The notes under the pieces were generated by a model that saw only the letters and a program-made list of their open reading frames with translations, was not told the origin of the DNA and made no database searches. From IMG/VR virus record IMGVR_UViG_3300008267_000009, positions 1-64,000 of that record: a stretch of DNA of 64,000 bases. One strand, given 5' to 3'. Position 1 is the first letter of the stretch. Each line of letters opens with the position of its first letter. Source of the DNA: a virus. Below, piece after piece: positions 5,971 through 15,500 of this stretch. The position numbers and the translations under genes are program-made.

Positions 5971-6522
5971 CTACTTCTTGTTATCAGTCGGGAATTGCAA
6001 TAGCCATTCCTGTGCTTTTGGGGTCATACCCTTCCAAGCTGACCAATCAATACCGCCATTGGTCATGTAGTACGTTATCTCTGCGTTTGTTACTGGGTCG
6101 AATAACTCTTTGTTACTCTTTAGGTCGAATTTCTCAAGTCTTTCAGGACCTAAGTCTCCGATCATATTTATCTGGAATATTCCATAGGAATTGTCTCCAG
6201 TTTTCTTATTCCCGTTATATGCAAGCGGTCTTCCATTAGATTCACGCTTTGCTATTGACCAGGCTTTCTTAAGGCCTGTTCCTTCGAATCCTACAGTCTT
6301 AAGTAGCGTTAGCAACTCTTGATCTGTAAGCATCTCAGATGGCTTGTAAATCTCTTTACTAAAACTATCTAAGACTTCTTGCTTTAATTGGGCTTCAGTT
6401 TTCACTAAAGGTTTTACTTTTAAGGCATTTGCAGGCTGGACTGGAAACAAAAATAATGTTATCATTACTATTGTTACCAGGTTATGAGCCAAATCACTTA
6501 CCTGTTGTTTTATTTTCTCCAT
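5971..6522 (-). CDS. Secreted lysozyme/transglycosylase-like endolysin
   Basis: Residues 1-33 form a signal peptide: basic start MEKIKQQ, hydrophobic core LVTIVMITLFLFP, and likely cleavage after PANA. Residues 80-165 are a lysozyme-like fold, with candidate catalytic E94 in AKRESNGRPLAYN followed by the SYGIFQINM motif typical of soluble transglycosylases and actinobacterial resuscitation-type lysozymes. It should cut the glycan strand of peptidoglycan after export. The start at 6522 is chosen for AAAGGAGG seven bases upstream; a frame from 6585 runs across the divergent promoter region. It heads the leftward block. It could also be a virion-free lysis enzyme or an entry enzyme. Confidence 0.75.
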   Translation of the reverse strand: MEKIKQQVSDLAHNLVTIVMITLFLFPVQPANALKVKPLVKTEAQLKQEVLDSFSKEIYKPSEMLTDQELLTLLKTVGFEGTGLKKAWSIAKRESNGRPLAYNGNKKTGDNSYGIFQINMIGDLGPERLEKFDLKSNKELFDPVTNAEITYYMTNGGIDWSAWKGMTPKAQEWLLQFPTDNKK

Positions 6523-6606
6523 TGGCATTTCCTCCTTTAGAGATAACGAACTATAATAGTAGCATTGATTGGATAAGCCTGTCAACCTAGTTAACTAAAA
6601 AAATAT
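6523..6606. promoter_or_regulatory. Divergent promoter region with TAGTTAACTA palindrome
   Basis: This short gap separates the leftward lysozyme gene from the rightward glycosyltransferase gene. TAGTTAACTA (6588-6597) is a perfect ten-base palindrome, closely related to TAGTTGACTA at 3073 and CAGTCGACTA at 2734. TTGATT (6565-6570) could be a rightward -35. The rightward ATG at 6607 has no SD, so it may be leaderless. The -10 is not clear. Confidence 0.4.
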
Positions 6607-7593
6607 ATGCAAATATCATTCTCTACGCCTAAAATTAACTTAACTCAAAATACTGGTTATGGCTATGCTAGCTGGAATATTATACAATCTTTGCAAAAAT
6701 TAGGGCATCAAACACCATTTCAAGATTACCGTGCTCCAGTACAATTAAATTTTGCACAGCCATTTCAACATAAACTTCATAAAAATCAATACCAAATTAG
6801 TTATACACCTTGGGAATCTACAGTAGTTCCAAAAACATGGTTTCCAATGGTAAATTATTGTGATGAAGTCTGGGCTACATCAGATTGGTGTGCAAATGTT
6901 TTTGAAGATAATGGAATGAAAAATGTAAAAGTTTATCCTCATGGAATTAGTCCAGCATGGAAGCCTAAAAAAAGACAAGAGTCTGATGTTATTAAATTTT
7001 TGCATGTTGGCGAGCCAGCTCCTAGAAAAGCGGGACAGATGGTTGTGAATGCATTTGTTTCTTTATTTGGTAATAACCCAAAGTATAGTTTAACTATAAA
7101 AGCATATAGAGAAAACACAACAAGAGTTTTTAATAATTTTATAGATAAAGAAATAATTGGTTTGCCAGACAAAATGTATAATAATATAAAGGTTATTACC
7201 GAAGACATGTCTGAAGAAGAATTGGTTAGGTTGTATCACGATCACGATGTTTTAGTTTATCCAAGTTACGGTGAGGGATTTGGATTTATACCGCTTCAAG
7301 CCTTAGCTACTGGTATGCCAACTATATGTACTGGTGGATGGGCACATTACTTTAAATTTTTAGGACCACTTGTTTTAAAATCAACTTTACAAGATTCAAA
7401 ATTTTTTAATCTTCCTGGTAAAGTATATGAACCAAACTATCAACACCTACTTGAGCTTATGAGAGATGTTACTCAAAATTTTAAAGCATATTCTGGATAC
7501 TACTATAAACAATCTGAAGAAATACATAATGAATATAATTGGATCCAGTTGACTAAGAATAGCTTTGATCCAATTTTTAAAAAATTTAAATAA
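6607..7593 (+). CDS. GT4-like glycosyltransferase
   Basis: A 328-residue GT-B type transferase of the group 1 (GT4) kind. N-terminal half contains TGYGYASWNI (15-24) and DEVWATSDW (86-94), both typical of this group. The C-terminal half has FLHVGEPAPRKAG (131-143) and the nucleotide-sugar motif YPSYGEGFGFIPLQALATGMP (218-238). In the usual E-x7-E motif the second Glu is replaced by Gln here (E223, Q231). It lies between the lysozyme and ribonucleotide reductase genes. Probable donors are nucleotide sugars; the acceptor is unknown and could be a virion protein, modified DNA or the host surface. Confidence 0.8.
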   Translation: MQISFSTPKINLTQNTGYGYASWNIIQSLQKLGHQTPFQDYRAPVQLNFAQPFQHKLHKNQYQISYTPWESTVVPKTWFPMVNYCDEVWATSDWCANVFEDNGMKNVKVYPHGISPAWKPKKRQESDVIKFLHVGEPAPRKAGQMVVNAFVSLFGNNPKYSLTIKAYRENTTRVFNNFIDKEIIGLPDKMYNNIKVITEDMSEEELVRLYHDHDVLVYPSYGEGFGFIPLQALATGMPTICTGGWAHYFKFLGPLVLKSTLQDSKFFNLPGKVYEPNYQHLLELMRDVTQNFKAYSGYYYKQSEEIHNEYNWIQLTKNSFDPIFKKFK

Positions 7594-7683
7594 GCTCTTC
7601 CCCTTTGAATTAAAGTTTGGTAGAATTGAGCTTCAACTAAAAATTATAGAACCGCAAGGCGGAGAAAAGGTGTTATTTAAAAA

Positions 7684-9618
7684 ATGTCAAAAACTATTGC
7701 AAACCCATATGAAAATTTCATTGCTCTGTCTCGTTATGCGAGATGGATTCCAGAAGAAGGACGCCGTGAAACTTGGGGCGAAACAGTAGACAGATATTTT
7801 AACTTTATGTTAGATCATCTAAAGGTAAACAATAACTATGTTCCATCAGAAAGCCTAGTCACAGAATTAAAAGATGCTGTATTTAATCGTAACGTAATGC
7901 CTTCTATGAGATCTGTAATGACTGCAGGTGCCGCATTAGATAGAGACAATGTTGCAGGATATAACTGCTCATTTGTTCCAGTAGATTCACCACGCTCATT
8001 TGATGAAACTATGTATATCCTTATGTGTGGAACAGGTGTTGGGTTTTCTGTAGAATACAAGTATGTTAACAAACTTCCTTCCGTCCCAGAGACGTTTGAA
8101 AAAACAACAACAGTAATTGTTGTAGAAGATTCAAAACAAGGTTGGGCCAAAGCATATCGTGAACTGCTAGCTCTTTTGTGGACAGGACAAGTTCCAGCAA
8201 TTGATGTTTCTAAAGTTAGACCAGCAGGTGCTCGTCTTAAGACTATGGGAGGAAGATCATCTGGTCCACAGCCACTTATAAACCTATTTGATTTTACTAT
8301 TGCAAAATTTAAGAATGCGGCAGGCCGTCAACTTAAGCCAATTGAAGCACATGACATTATGTGTAAGATTGGAGAAGTTGTAGTAGTTGGCGGAGTAAGA
8401 CGCTCAGCAATGATTTCTCTTTCTAATATTAATGATATTGAAATGGCTGCAGCCAAATCAGGTAATTGGTGGGAGAACAATACTCAACGTGCACTTTCAA
8501 ATAACTCTGTTGCATATTCACGCAAACCAGAGATGGAGCAGTTTATAGCAGAATGGAAGAATCTTTATGATTCAAAGTCAGGAGAACGAGGTATATACAA
8601 TGTGGCCGCAGCTCAAGCCCAAGCAGCCAAGTATGGAAGAAGAGATCCAGATATTCACTATGGAACTAACCCATGCTCAGAGATTATCCTACGTCCTTAC
8701 CAGTTTTGTAATCTTTCAGAAGTCGTACTACGTGAAAAAGATACAAATGAAGATGTTGCAAATAAAGTACGCCTTGCAACAATTCTTGGTACATGGCAAT
8801 CAACACTAACAGATTTTAAATACCTTCGTAAAATTTGGAAGGATAACACTGAAGAAGAAAGACTACTTGGAGTTTCACTAACAGGACAATTCGGACATAA
8901 GTTTTTTTCTGGAAAACAGGGTCTTGATAAATTGGAAGATGCATTATCTCGACTTCGTGAGTATGCTCGTGAAATTAATAAAGAAGAGGCTGGGAAAATT
9001 GGGATTCCTGAGTCTGCAGCTATTACATGCGTAAAACCTTCTGGAACAGTTTCCCAATTGGTCGGGGTATCTTCAGGAATGCATCCATGGCATTCCCCAT
9101 ACTATATTAGAACAGTCCGTGGCTCAAAGGGAGATCCAATTTCTGTATTTTTAAAAGAAGTTGGAATTCCAGTAGAAGACGATGTTATGAAGCCAAATGA
9201 TACATACGTATTTTCATTTCCAGTAAAGGCTCCAGAAGGTGCTATTGTTAGAAACGATTTAACTGCACTAGACCACTTGAATACTTGGTTGGTTTACCAA
9301 CGTGCATGGTGTGAGCATAAGCCATCTATTACAGTTTCTGTAAAAGAAGAAGAGTGGATGGAGGTAGGTGCATGGGTTTACAAGCATTTTGATGAAGTCT
9401 CTGGAATCTCATTCTTGCCACACTCAGATCATTCTTATAAGCAAGCCCCATATCAAGAGGTTACAGAAGAAGAATACTTAGAGTTGTTGGCAAAAATGCC
9501 TTCAGATATTCGTTGGGAAGATTTATCATTTTATGAGACAGAAGACGGAACTTCTACAAATGCTACACTTGCATGCTCTTCAGATGGAAATTGCGAACTT
9601 GTAGATATTTCTGCTTAA
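7684..9618 (+). CDS. rtpR: Adenosylcobalamin-dependent ribonucleoside-triphosphate reductase (class II, monomeric)
   Basis: Makes deoxynucleotides from ribonucleoside triphosphates with coenzyme B12. The 644 residues show C95 (AGYNCSFVP), the NPCSEI motif with C331 and E333, C342 (FCNLSE), the PSGT loop (VKPSGTVSQLVG, 450-461), and a C-terminal redox pair C631/C637 (CSSDGNC). These match the Lactobacillus-type enzyme, in which the first and third cysteines form the active-site disulfide and NPC carries the thiyl radical. It is shorter than that family's usual 730-740 residues. It needs no small subunit or oxygen, but the host must supply B12. A TAGAAT box at 7621 and a leader of about 50 bases precede it. 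Confidence 0.93.
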   Translation: MSKTIANPYENFIALSRYARWIPEEGRRETWGETVDRYFNFMLDHLKVNNNYVPSESLVTELKDAVFNRNVMPSMRSVMTAGAALDRDNVAGYNCSFVPVDSPRSFDETMYILMCGTGVGFSVEYKYVNKLPSVPETFEKTTTVIVVEDSKQGWAKAYRELLALLWTGQVPAIDVSKVRPAGARLKTMGGRSSGPQPLINLFDFTIAKFKNAAGRQLKPIEAHDIMCKIGEVVVVGGVRRSAMISLSNINDIEMAAAKSGNWWENNTQRALSNNSVAYSRKPEMEQFIAEWKNLYDSKSGERGIYNVAAAQAQAAKYGRRDPDIHYGTNPCSEIILRPYQFCNLSEVVLREKDTNEDVANKVRLATILGTWQSTLTDFKYLRKIWKDNTEEERLLGVSLTGQFGHKFFSGKQGLDKLEDALSRLREYAREINKEEAGKIGIPESAAITCVKPSGTVSQLVGVSSGMHPWHSPYYIRTVRGSKGDPISVFLKEVGIPVEDDVMKPNDTYVFSFPVKAPEGAIVRNDLTALDHLNTWLVYQRAWCEHKPSITVSVKEEEWMEVGAWVYKHFDEVSGISFLPHSDHSYKQAPYQEVTEEEYLELLAKMPSDIRWEDLSFYETEDGTSTNATLACSSDGNCELVDISA

Positions 9619-9627
9619 TGGTAAAAT
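9599..9627 (+). promoter_or_regulatory. Promoter TTGTAG-17-TAAAAT
   Basis: TTGTAG (9599-9604) and TAAAAT (9622-9627) are 17 bases apart and straddle the stop of the reductase gene. A transcript from here would lead into the holin-like gene with SD TTGGAGATG. Confidence 0.5.
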
Positions 9628-9690
9628 AATAATATTGGGGGAAATACCCTCAAAATTCTGGGCACAGGGCCCAAAATTGGAGATGATCAA

Positions 9691-9918
9691 ATGAATAGAG
9701 ATCTAAATAAGGACGGAAAGGTTACAATGACAGAGGAAATTTTAGCAGCGCTAGGAACATATGCAAGAGCATTTCTTTCAGCCGCAATTGCTTTGTACAT
9801 GACTGGAAACACAAATCCAAAGGATTTGTTGATGGGTGGCATCGCAGCCGTTGCTCCAGTAATTTTGAAGGCTCTTAGCCCAAGTAATCAAGAATTTGGT
9901 TTCAAGACTAAGAAGTAA
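9691..9918 (+). CDS. Holin-like membrane protein with EF-hand loop (75 aa)
   Basis: Residues 4-15 (DLNKDGKVTMTE) fit the canonical 12-residue EF-hand calcium loop: D, N, D at positions 1, 3, 5, Gly at 6, Val at 8, Glu at 12. Two hydrophobic segments follow (about 20-40, TYARAFLSAAIALYMTG; 47-63, LLMGGIAAVAPVILKAL) and a short charged tail. Size, two spans and placement near a lysozyme gene suggest a holin; many phage holins are 70-110 residues. A virion membrane-active role is also possible. ATG at 9691 is preceded by GGAGATG. Confidence 0.55.
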   Translation: MNRDLNKDGKVTMTEEILAALGTYARAFLSAAIALYMTGNTNPKDLLMGGIAAVAPVILKALSPSNQEFGFKTKK

Positions 9919-9936
9919 TTAAAGACGATTAGGATG

Positions 9937-9967
9937 ACTCCTGTGCTAAAATAAGCATAGGAGTTTT
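9937..9967 (+). terminator. Terminator-like hairpin
   Basis: Ten-pair stem (9937-9946 with 9955-9964, one G-U) with loop TAAAATAA, followed by only a short T run (TTTT). It lies after the holin-like gene and before the fibre block. The T run is short, so it could also be a leader hairpin. The SD of the next gene, TAGGAG, follows. Confidence 0.45.
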
Positions 9968-9988
9968 CCTATTTAGGAGTACTAGCAA

Positions 9989-10336
9989 ATGGCAGGGCAA
10001 AAAAATTTCGAAGTAGATCAAAATGCTACTTTTACATTTATTGTTGAATATAAAGACAATAATAACTTACCCATAAACTTAACTGGGGCAAGTGCTAAAA
10101 TGCAGGTCCGTGATTCTAAAGGCGGACAAAAGTTGGCATTTTCTTTAACCTCACCAGGCGGTGGAATTACAATAGATCCACTACTTGGTAAGCTAACTAT
10201 TAAAATAACTCCTACTCAAACAAATAAACTATTTTATCCAAAATCAGAGTATGACATTATGCTTACTGATTCTAACGCTAATAAGATTAAGCTGCTAGAA
10301 GGATATATGACGCTGAGTAGGAGTGTAACTATTTAA
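9989..10336 (+). CDS. Baseplate/BppU-like N-terminal virion protein (115 aa)
   Basis: The pattern FEVDQNATFTFIVEYKD, LPINLTGASAKMQVRD, GGITIDPLLGKLTIKITPTQT and SEYDIMLTD is that of the small beta-sandwich found at the N-terminus of BppU-type phage baseplate proteins. In the family it links receptor-binding parts to the tail. It is first in a compact run of fibre genes and its stop overlaps the next start (TAATG). Confidence 0.6.
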   Translation: MAGQKNFEVDQNATFTFIVEYKDNNNLPINLTGASAKMQVRDSKGGQKLAFSLTSPGGGITIDPLLGKLTIKITPTQTNKLFYPKSEYDIMLTDSNANKIKLLEGYMTLSRSVTI

Positions 10337-10803
10337 TGGCCGAAAAAGTAATCGTAAACGAAGAAACAAACCTTGTTGTTGTAAAAGAAAATATAAATGC
10401 TGTTAAAATTTCTTCTCCTGGCCCACAAGGACCAAGAGGAAAAACCATTCTCAACGGAGAAGGTGCACCAGCAGACAACCTTGGTCTAGAAGGAGATTTT
10501 TACTACGATAAAAATACTACTAGATTTTATGGGCCAAAGCTTTCAGACCTAACTTGGGCAAACTCTACTAACTATCTATTAAGCACAATGACAATGACCT
10601 ACCCATTTGCAATAGGTCAAGTAACTGGTCCAGTAGATGGCATATATTCTGTAGAAATTTCTCATAACCTAGGATACAACCCAAACGTAACAGTAAAAGC
10701 TAGTTCTGGAGATATATTAGAAACAGGAATAGACTATAATAGTATTAATAAAATAACGCTGACAATGGCTCAACCATTTTCAGGGACAGCATATCTGTCT
10801 TAA
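10336..10803 (+). CDS. Tail-fibre protein with short collagen-like segment (155 aa)
   Basis: Residues 28-36 read PGPQGPRGK, a short collagen-like triplet stretch that can trimerise fibres. It is followed by GEGAPADNLGLEGDFYYD and FYGPKL, a fold common in phage fibre adapter proteins. The C-terminal beta region (YSVEISHNLGYNPNVTVKAS) has the His-Asn-Leu-Gly word also seen in the next protein's tail (ITHNLGTREVSVQVY). Likely a trimeric connector. Confidence 0.6.
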   Translation: MAEKVIVNEETNLVVVKENINAVKISSPGPQGPRGKTILNGEGAPADNLGLEGDFYYDKNTTRFYGPKLSDLTWANSTNYLLSTMTMTYPFAIGQVTGPVDGIYSVEISHNLGYNPNVTVKASSGDILETGIDYNSINKITLTMAQPFSGTAYLS

Positions 10804-10813
10804 GGAGAAGTAA

Positions 10814-12292
10814 ATGGCAAGATTATTCGTAACGAGTATTAACCTCAATAAAAATGAGTTGTTAAATGCTCGTATTCAAAATTTAAGTACCCCGCCATCT
10901 AGTCCAGTAACTGGTCAGATTTATTACAACAACGCTGACAATCTTCTGTATTTCTGGAATGGAACAGAGTGGCTAACAGCATCAGGTGATTTTGGAGATA
11001 GCAACTATACTACCAGAATTAAATTTGGACAGGCGGTCAACCATGGTTCATCCATGTATGTTGCACGAGCAGACCATACTCACGATGTAGCAGATATTAT
11101 TGGAACAGCAAATCAAATTACTGTATCAAAAGCAGCAAATGGAGATGCTACACTATCACTGCCAACACAATTAAACGTAACAAATATTAATGCTTCTAAC
11201 GTAGAGCTTTCAGGCAATGCAGACGTTTCTGGAACACTTGAAGTAACTGGAGCAGCAAATTTAAATAATACTTTAACTGTAGATGGACATACAGAATTAA
11301 ATAGCACCCTACATGTAGATGGTGCAACCACACTTGGATCAACAGTAACTGTAACTGGAGGAACAACTCTAAATGGTGCTGTAGCAATTAATGCAAATAC
11401 AACAATTGCTGGAGATGTAACTTTATCTGGTGCTTCATCAGACCTTAGCGTTGGTGGAAACGTAACAGTAACTGGAACATCTACTCTAAATGGAGCAACA
11501 ACAGTAGATGACACTTTACATGTAACTGGTGCAGTAGATTTAGACAGCACATTAAATGTAGACGGAGCCGCAACAGTAGGTGGACAGCTTACAGTAAATA
11601 ATGCAGTTGATATTAATGGAAGCGCAGACATATCAACGAACCTTGTTGTAGGTGGAACAACCGATTTAAATTCAACACTAGATGTAGTCGGAGCAGCACA
11701 GTTTGACTCTACATTAGGAGTAACTGGAAATGTAACTCTAGGCGCAGACCTTTCTGTTGGAGATGATTTAACAGTAACTGGAGACGCAACAGTAGGTGGA
11801 ACCTTTGGTGCTACAGGCGATGCAACATTCGGTGCAAATGTACAAATTAACGGTAGCCTAAATGTTCAAGGTTCTATTAACTCAATTAATACTACACAGG
11901 TAAATATCTCTGATAATAAGATTAACCTTAACAGCGATATGCCAGAAAACCAAGCGCCAACAGTTGATGCTGGATTAATTGTACATAGAGGGTCTGAAGA
12001 AGATGCTTTGTTTACATGGAATGAAACATCTAATCGTTGGGAAATTGGATTAGTCAATGGCCCACAGCATGCTATTACAAGAAAATTTGTATCTCAAATT
12101 GGTGACGGAACTGAATTAAACTGGCCAATTACACACAATCTGGGAACAAGAGAAGTTTCTGTTCAGGTTTATGATGCAGGAACATATGATACGGTTGAGG
12201 CTGATGTTGTTAGAACATCAGATAACATTGTAACAGTATCCTTTGCTTCACCACCACCAGCGCAAGCCTTTAAGGTAGTAATTATAGGATAA
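10814..12292 (+). CDS. Tail-fibre protein with beta-helical repeats (492 aa)
   Basis: N-terminal domain (1-55) has SPVTGQIYYNNADNLLYFWNG, shared with the next protein. Residues 100-360 consist of many repeats with an L-x-V-x-G pattern (LEVTGAANLNN, LHVDGATTLGS, LTVTGDATVGG), an elongated beta-helix-like trimeric shaft. The C-terminus (INSINTTQVNISDNKINLNSD onward) includes a conserved folding-type region and ends in a beta domain. It is part of the receptor-binding fibre. SD GGAGAAG precedes the ATG. Confidence 0.75.
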   Translation: MARLFVTSINLNKNELLNARIQNLSTPPSSPVTGQIYYNNADNLLYFWNGTEWLTASGDFGDSNYTTRIKFGQAVNHGSSMYVARADHTHDVADIIGTANQITVSKAANGDATLSLPTQLNVTNINASNVELSGNADVSGTLEVTGAANLNNTLTVDGHTELNSTLHVDGATTLGSTVTVTGGTTLNGAVAINANTTIAGDVTLSGASSDLSVGGNVTVTGTSTLNGATTVDDTLHVTGAVDLDSTLNVDGAATVGGQLTVNNAVDINGSADISTNLVVGGTTDLNSTLDVVGAAQFDSTLGVTGNVTLGADLSVGDDLTVTGDATVGGTFGATGDATFGANVQINGSLNVQGSINSINTTQVNISDNKINLNSDMPENQAPTVDAGLIVHRGSEEDALFTWNETSNRWEIGLVNGPQHAITRKFVSQIGDGTELNWPITHNLGTREVSVQVYDAGTYDTVEADVVRTSDNIVTVSFASPPPAQAFKVVIIG

Positions 12293-12597
12293 TGGCAAAA
12301 AGATTTCTAACTCCGATTCAGTTGGCAACGCTAGATGCGCCACCAGCTAGTCCTTCAGTTGGTCAAATCTATTACAACTTAAATGAACAAACTATAAAGG
12401 CGTATAATGGAGTTGTTTGGTATGATGTGGCTGGTCCAAAAGAAATACTTGAGCACACTCACGGAATAGACGGCATAGTTGATGAAGTTTCTTACGGAGA
12501 TTATGTAGATGAAGATAGAGTTATTGCAGATAGCTCTAATGTAAACGCAAACTTTATAGAAGATTATATAGACGGAGGTAGTGCAAGTGGCAATTAG
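12292..12597 (+). CDS. Small fibre protein (101 aa)
   Basis: Begins MAKRFLTPIQLATLDAPP and contains ASPSVGQIYYNLNEQTIKAYNG, homologous to the N-terminal domain of the preceding fibre. It seems to be a free-standing copy of that adapter domain. Stop and start overlap on both sides, so it is translationally coupled to its neighbours. Confidence 0.65.
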   Translation: MAKRFLTPIQLATLDAPPASPSVGQIYYNLNEQTIKAYNGVVWYDVAGPKEILEHTHGIDGIVDEVSYGDYVDEDRVIADSSNVNANFIEDYIDGGSASGN

Positions 12598-15500
12598 AAT
12601 TCAATTACGTAGAGACACTGCAGCAAATTGGAGTTCAGTAAATCCAATATTAAGAGCTGGAGAAGTTGGAATTGAAACAGACTCACTACGCTTTAAAATT
12701 GGTGACGGGTCATCCACTTGGTCAAGCAGACCATATGTTAACGTATTACCTTCTGAGCTTACAGAGCTTTCTCAAGATGCTGTAAATCAAGCACTTACTG
12801 CTGGTAATGGCATTACAAAAGTATACAATGATGCAGCAAATACTATTACAGTATCTGTTGATACTTCAGTAATTGCAAATAAGCAATATGTAGATGACTC
12901 ATTAGCTGCAGTTTTAGACACTGCCCCAGAGCTACTTAACACTCTTAATGAATTAGCTGCCGCTATTGGAGATGACCCCAACTTCTTTGCATCAGTTGCA
13001 GCAAATTTAGCTTCTCACGAAGCAGATACCACAAATATTCACGGTATTCCAGATACAAGTATTTTAATAACAACTACTGGAACACAAACACTTTCTAATA
13101 AAACTTTAGCTTCTCCAATTTTAACAGGAATTCCGACAGCTCCAACAGCAACTGCTGGAACTAATACTACTCAAGTTGCAACAACAGAGTTTGTTAAAAC
13201 TGCTGTAGATAATTTAATTGACGGGGCTCCTGGAGTTCTTGATACTTTAAATGAGCTTGCAGCAGCCATAAATGATGATCCAGCATTTTTTAATAATGTT
13301 GCAACAAATCTAGCTAGCCATGAAGCTGATACAACTAATGTCCATGGTATAGCTAATACTGCAAAATTAATTACTGATGACGGATCACAAACTTTATTAA
13401 ATAAAACAATTATGTCTCCAGTTATAACTACACCAACTGGAATTGTTAAATCAGACGTTGGCCTTGCAAATGTTGATAATACTTCAGATATTAATAAGCC
13501 ATTATCTACAGCTGCCATAGACGCACTTGCGCTAAAAGCTAATTTATCAGACATTACAGAGCTTGCACAAGATGCAGTAAATACATCTCTAAACGCTGGT
13601 GTTGCTCTTTCAAAAAATTATGATGATGTTAATAATATAATAACAATAGATTTAGATAATACTACTGTTAATGCTGGATCTTATGGATCTACAACTAAGA
13701 TTCCTACTTTTACTGTAGATAATCAAGGTAGATTAACAGCAGCAGGAGAAACAGATGTAGCAACAAATCTTTCAATAGCTGGAGACACTGGTTCAGACAC
13801 AGTTAATTTACTAACAGACTTTTTAACAGTTGAAGGCGGAGAAGGAATTGATGTGTTGGTTACAAACAACACAATTAACGTTTCTGCAGAAGATGCAACT
13901 TCTACAAATAAAGGTGTGGCCTCTTTTGATCAAACAGACTTTACTGTTGCACAAGGAAATGTTACATTAAATACTGAACGTGTACAAGATATTGTAGGTG
14001 GCATGATTGATTCTAATACAGAATCAGGAATTTCTGTAACGTATAATGATATAGATGGCAAAATTGATTTTAATGTAGCAGACCCAACAATTACTTTAAC
14101 TGGTGATGTTACTGGCTCTGCAACAATGACAAACCTAGGAAATGTTGAAATTTCAACAACAATAGAGCCGAACTCCATATCTCTTGGAACAGACACATCT
14201 GGAAATTATGTAGCAACAATTACTGGAACAACAAATGAAATTGAGGTTACAGGTTCTGGCTCAGAAACAGCTTCTGTTCAAATAGGATTACCTTCTGACG
14301 TAACTGTAACAAATAACCTACATGTTGGAAATAATCTAGAGATAATGGGTAATTTAACAGTTAATGGTACAACAACAACAATTAACTCATCAACTCTATC
14401 TGTAGATGATAAATTCATTGAGCTTGGAGACATAGCAAACCCAACAGATGCAACTGCAGATGGCGGAGGTATTGCTCTTAAGGGTGATACAGAAAAACAT
14501 ATTTATTGGTATAACACTTCAGACGCATGGACATCTTCCGAAAATATTGATATCCATGCTGGAAGATCTTATATGATTGATGAGGTTCCAGTACTTACTT
14601 CTAACTCTGTATTAAATATTAATAAAGATAATTTAGGAAAAATTACACAAAAGCAGTCTTCATCATTTTTAGCCTCAGAAGTTTTACGAAATGGTGAAAT
14701 TGGATTTGAAACAGATACACTTCAAATAAAGATTGGTGACGGAACCTCTACTTGGGCACAGCTTGAATATGTTACAGTTACTCCAGATGGACTACAAAAT
14801 AACTTAGGTGATTATATTCCACTAAGTCAATTAGATGCTCCTGGTGGTGCAGTAAAATTAGATAATGACGGAAATGTTTTAGCTCAAAATAGTGTAATAT
14901 TAAATTCAGATCATGATCCAGCCACCGCTCCTCAACCAGGAACAAACTATGGAATTATTGTTGAAAGAGGAACTTCTACAGATGCAGGAATAGTTTGGGA
15001 TGAAACAGTAGACCAATGGAAAGTATTTGAAAATGGAAATGCATATAATCCTATTGCATCACAAAACTACGTAGCTCAGAATCTTGCAGTAGAAATTAAT
15101 AATCATAATAATGAAACTACAGGCGTTCATGGAATATTAAGCACTGCCGATTTAGTAACTGAATCTGAATTAACAGCTGCAATAACAATATCTGAAACAT
15201 CAACTGCAACAGCAATTGCAACAGCAGTTTCAGCTCATCACAATGATACTACAGCAGTTCACGGTATTGCAGATACAGCACAGTTAGTTACTCAAACACA
15301 ATTAACTGCACAAGGTACAACATTAAGCGCTGATATAGCTACAGCATCAAGCTCAGCCGCTTTAAATTTAGCAATTCATGAAGCAGACACAACAAATATA
15401 CATGGAATTACAGATACATCACAACTTGCATATCAGTCAGATGTCTCTGCTGCCGAAACTGCAGCAGCCACAGCTCTTGCATCTCACGAAGCAGACACAA

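Noticed and set aside
7592-7683. Cobalamin riboswitch before the reductase
   Set aside because: The leader of about 60 bases is too short and lacks the B12-box; only a small CCGC/GCGG hairpin is visible.
11113-11631. 172-residue leftward frame inside a fibre gene
   Set aside because: Antisense shadow of the Thr- and Val-rich repeats of the fibre; no start signal.
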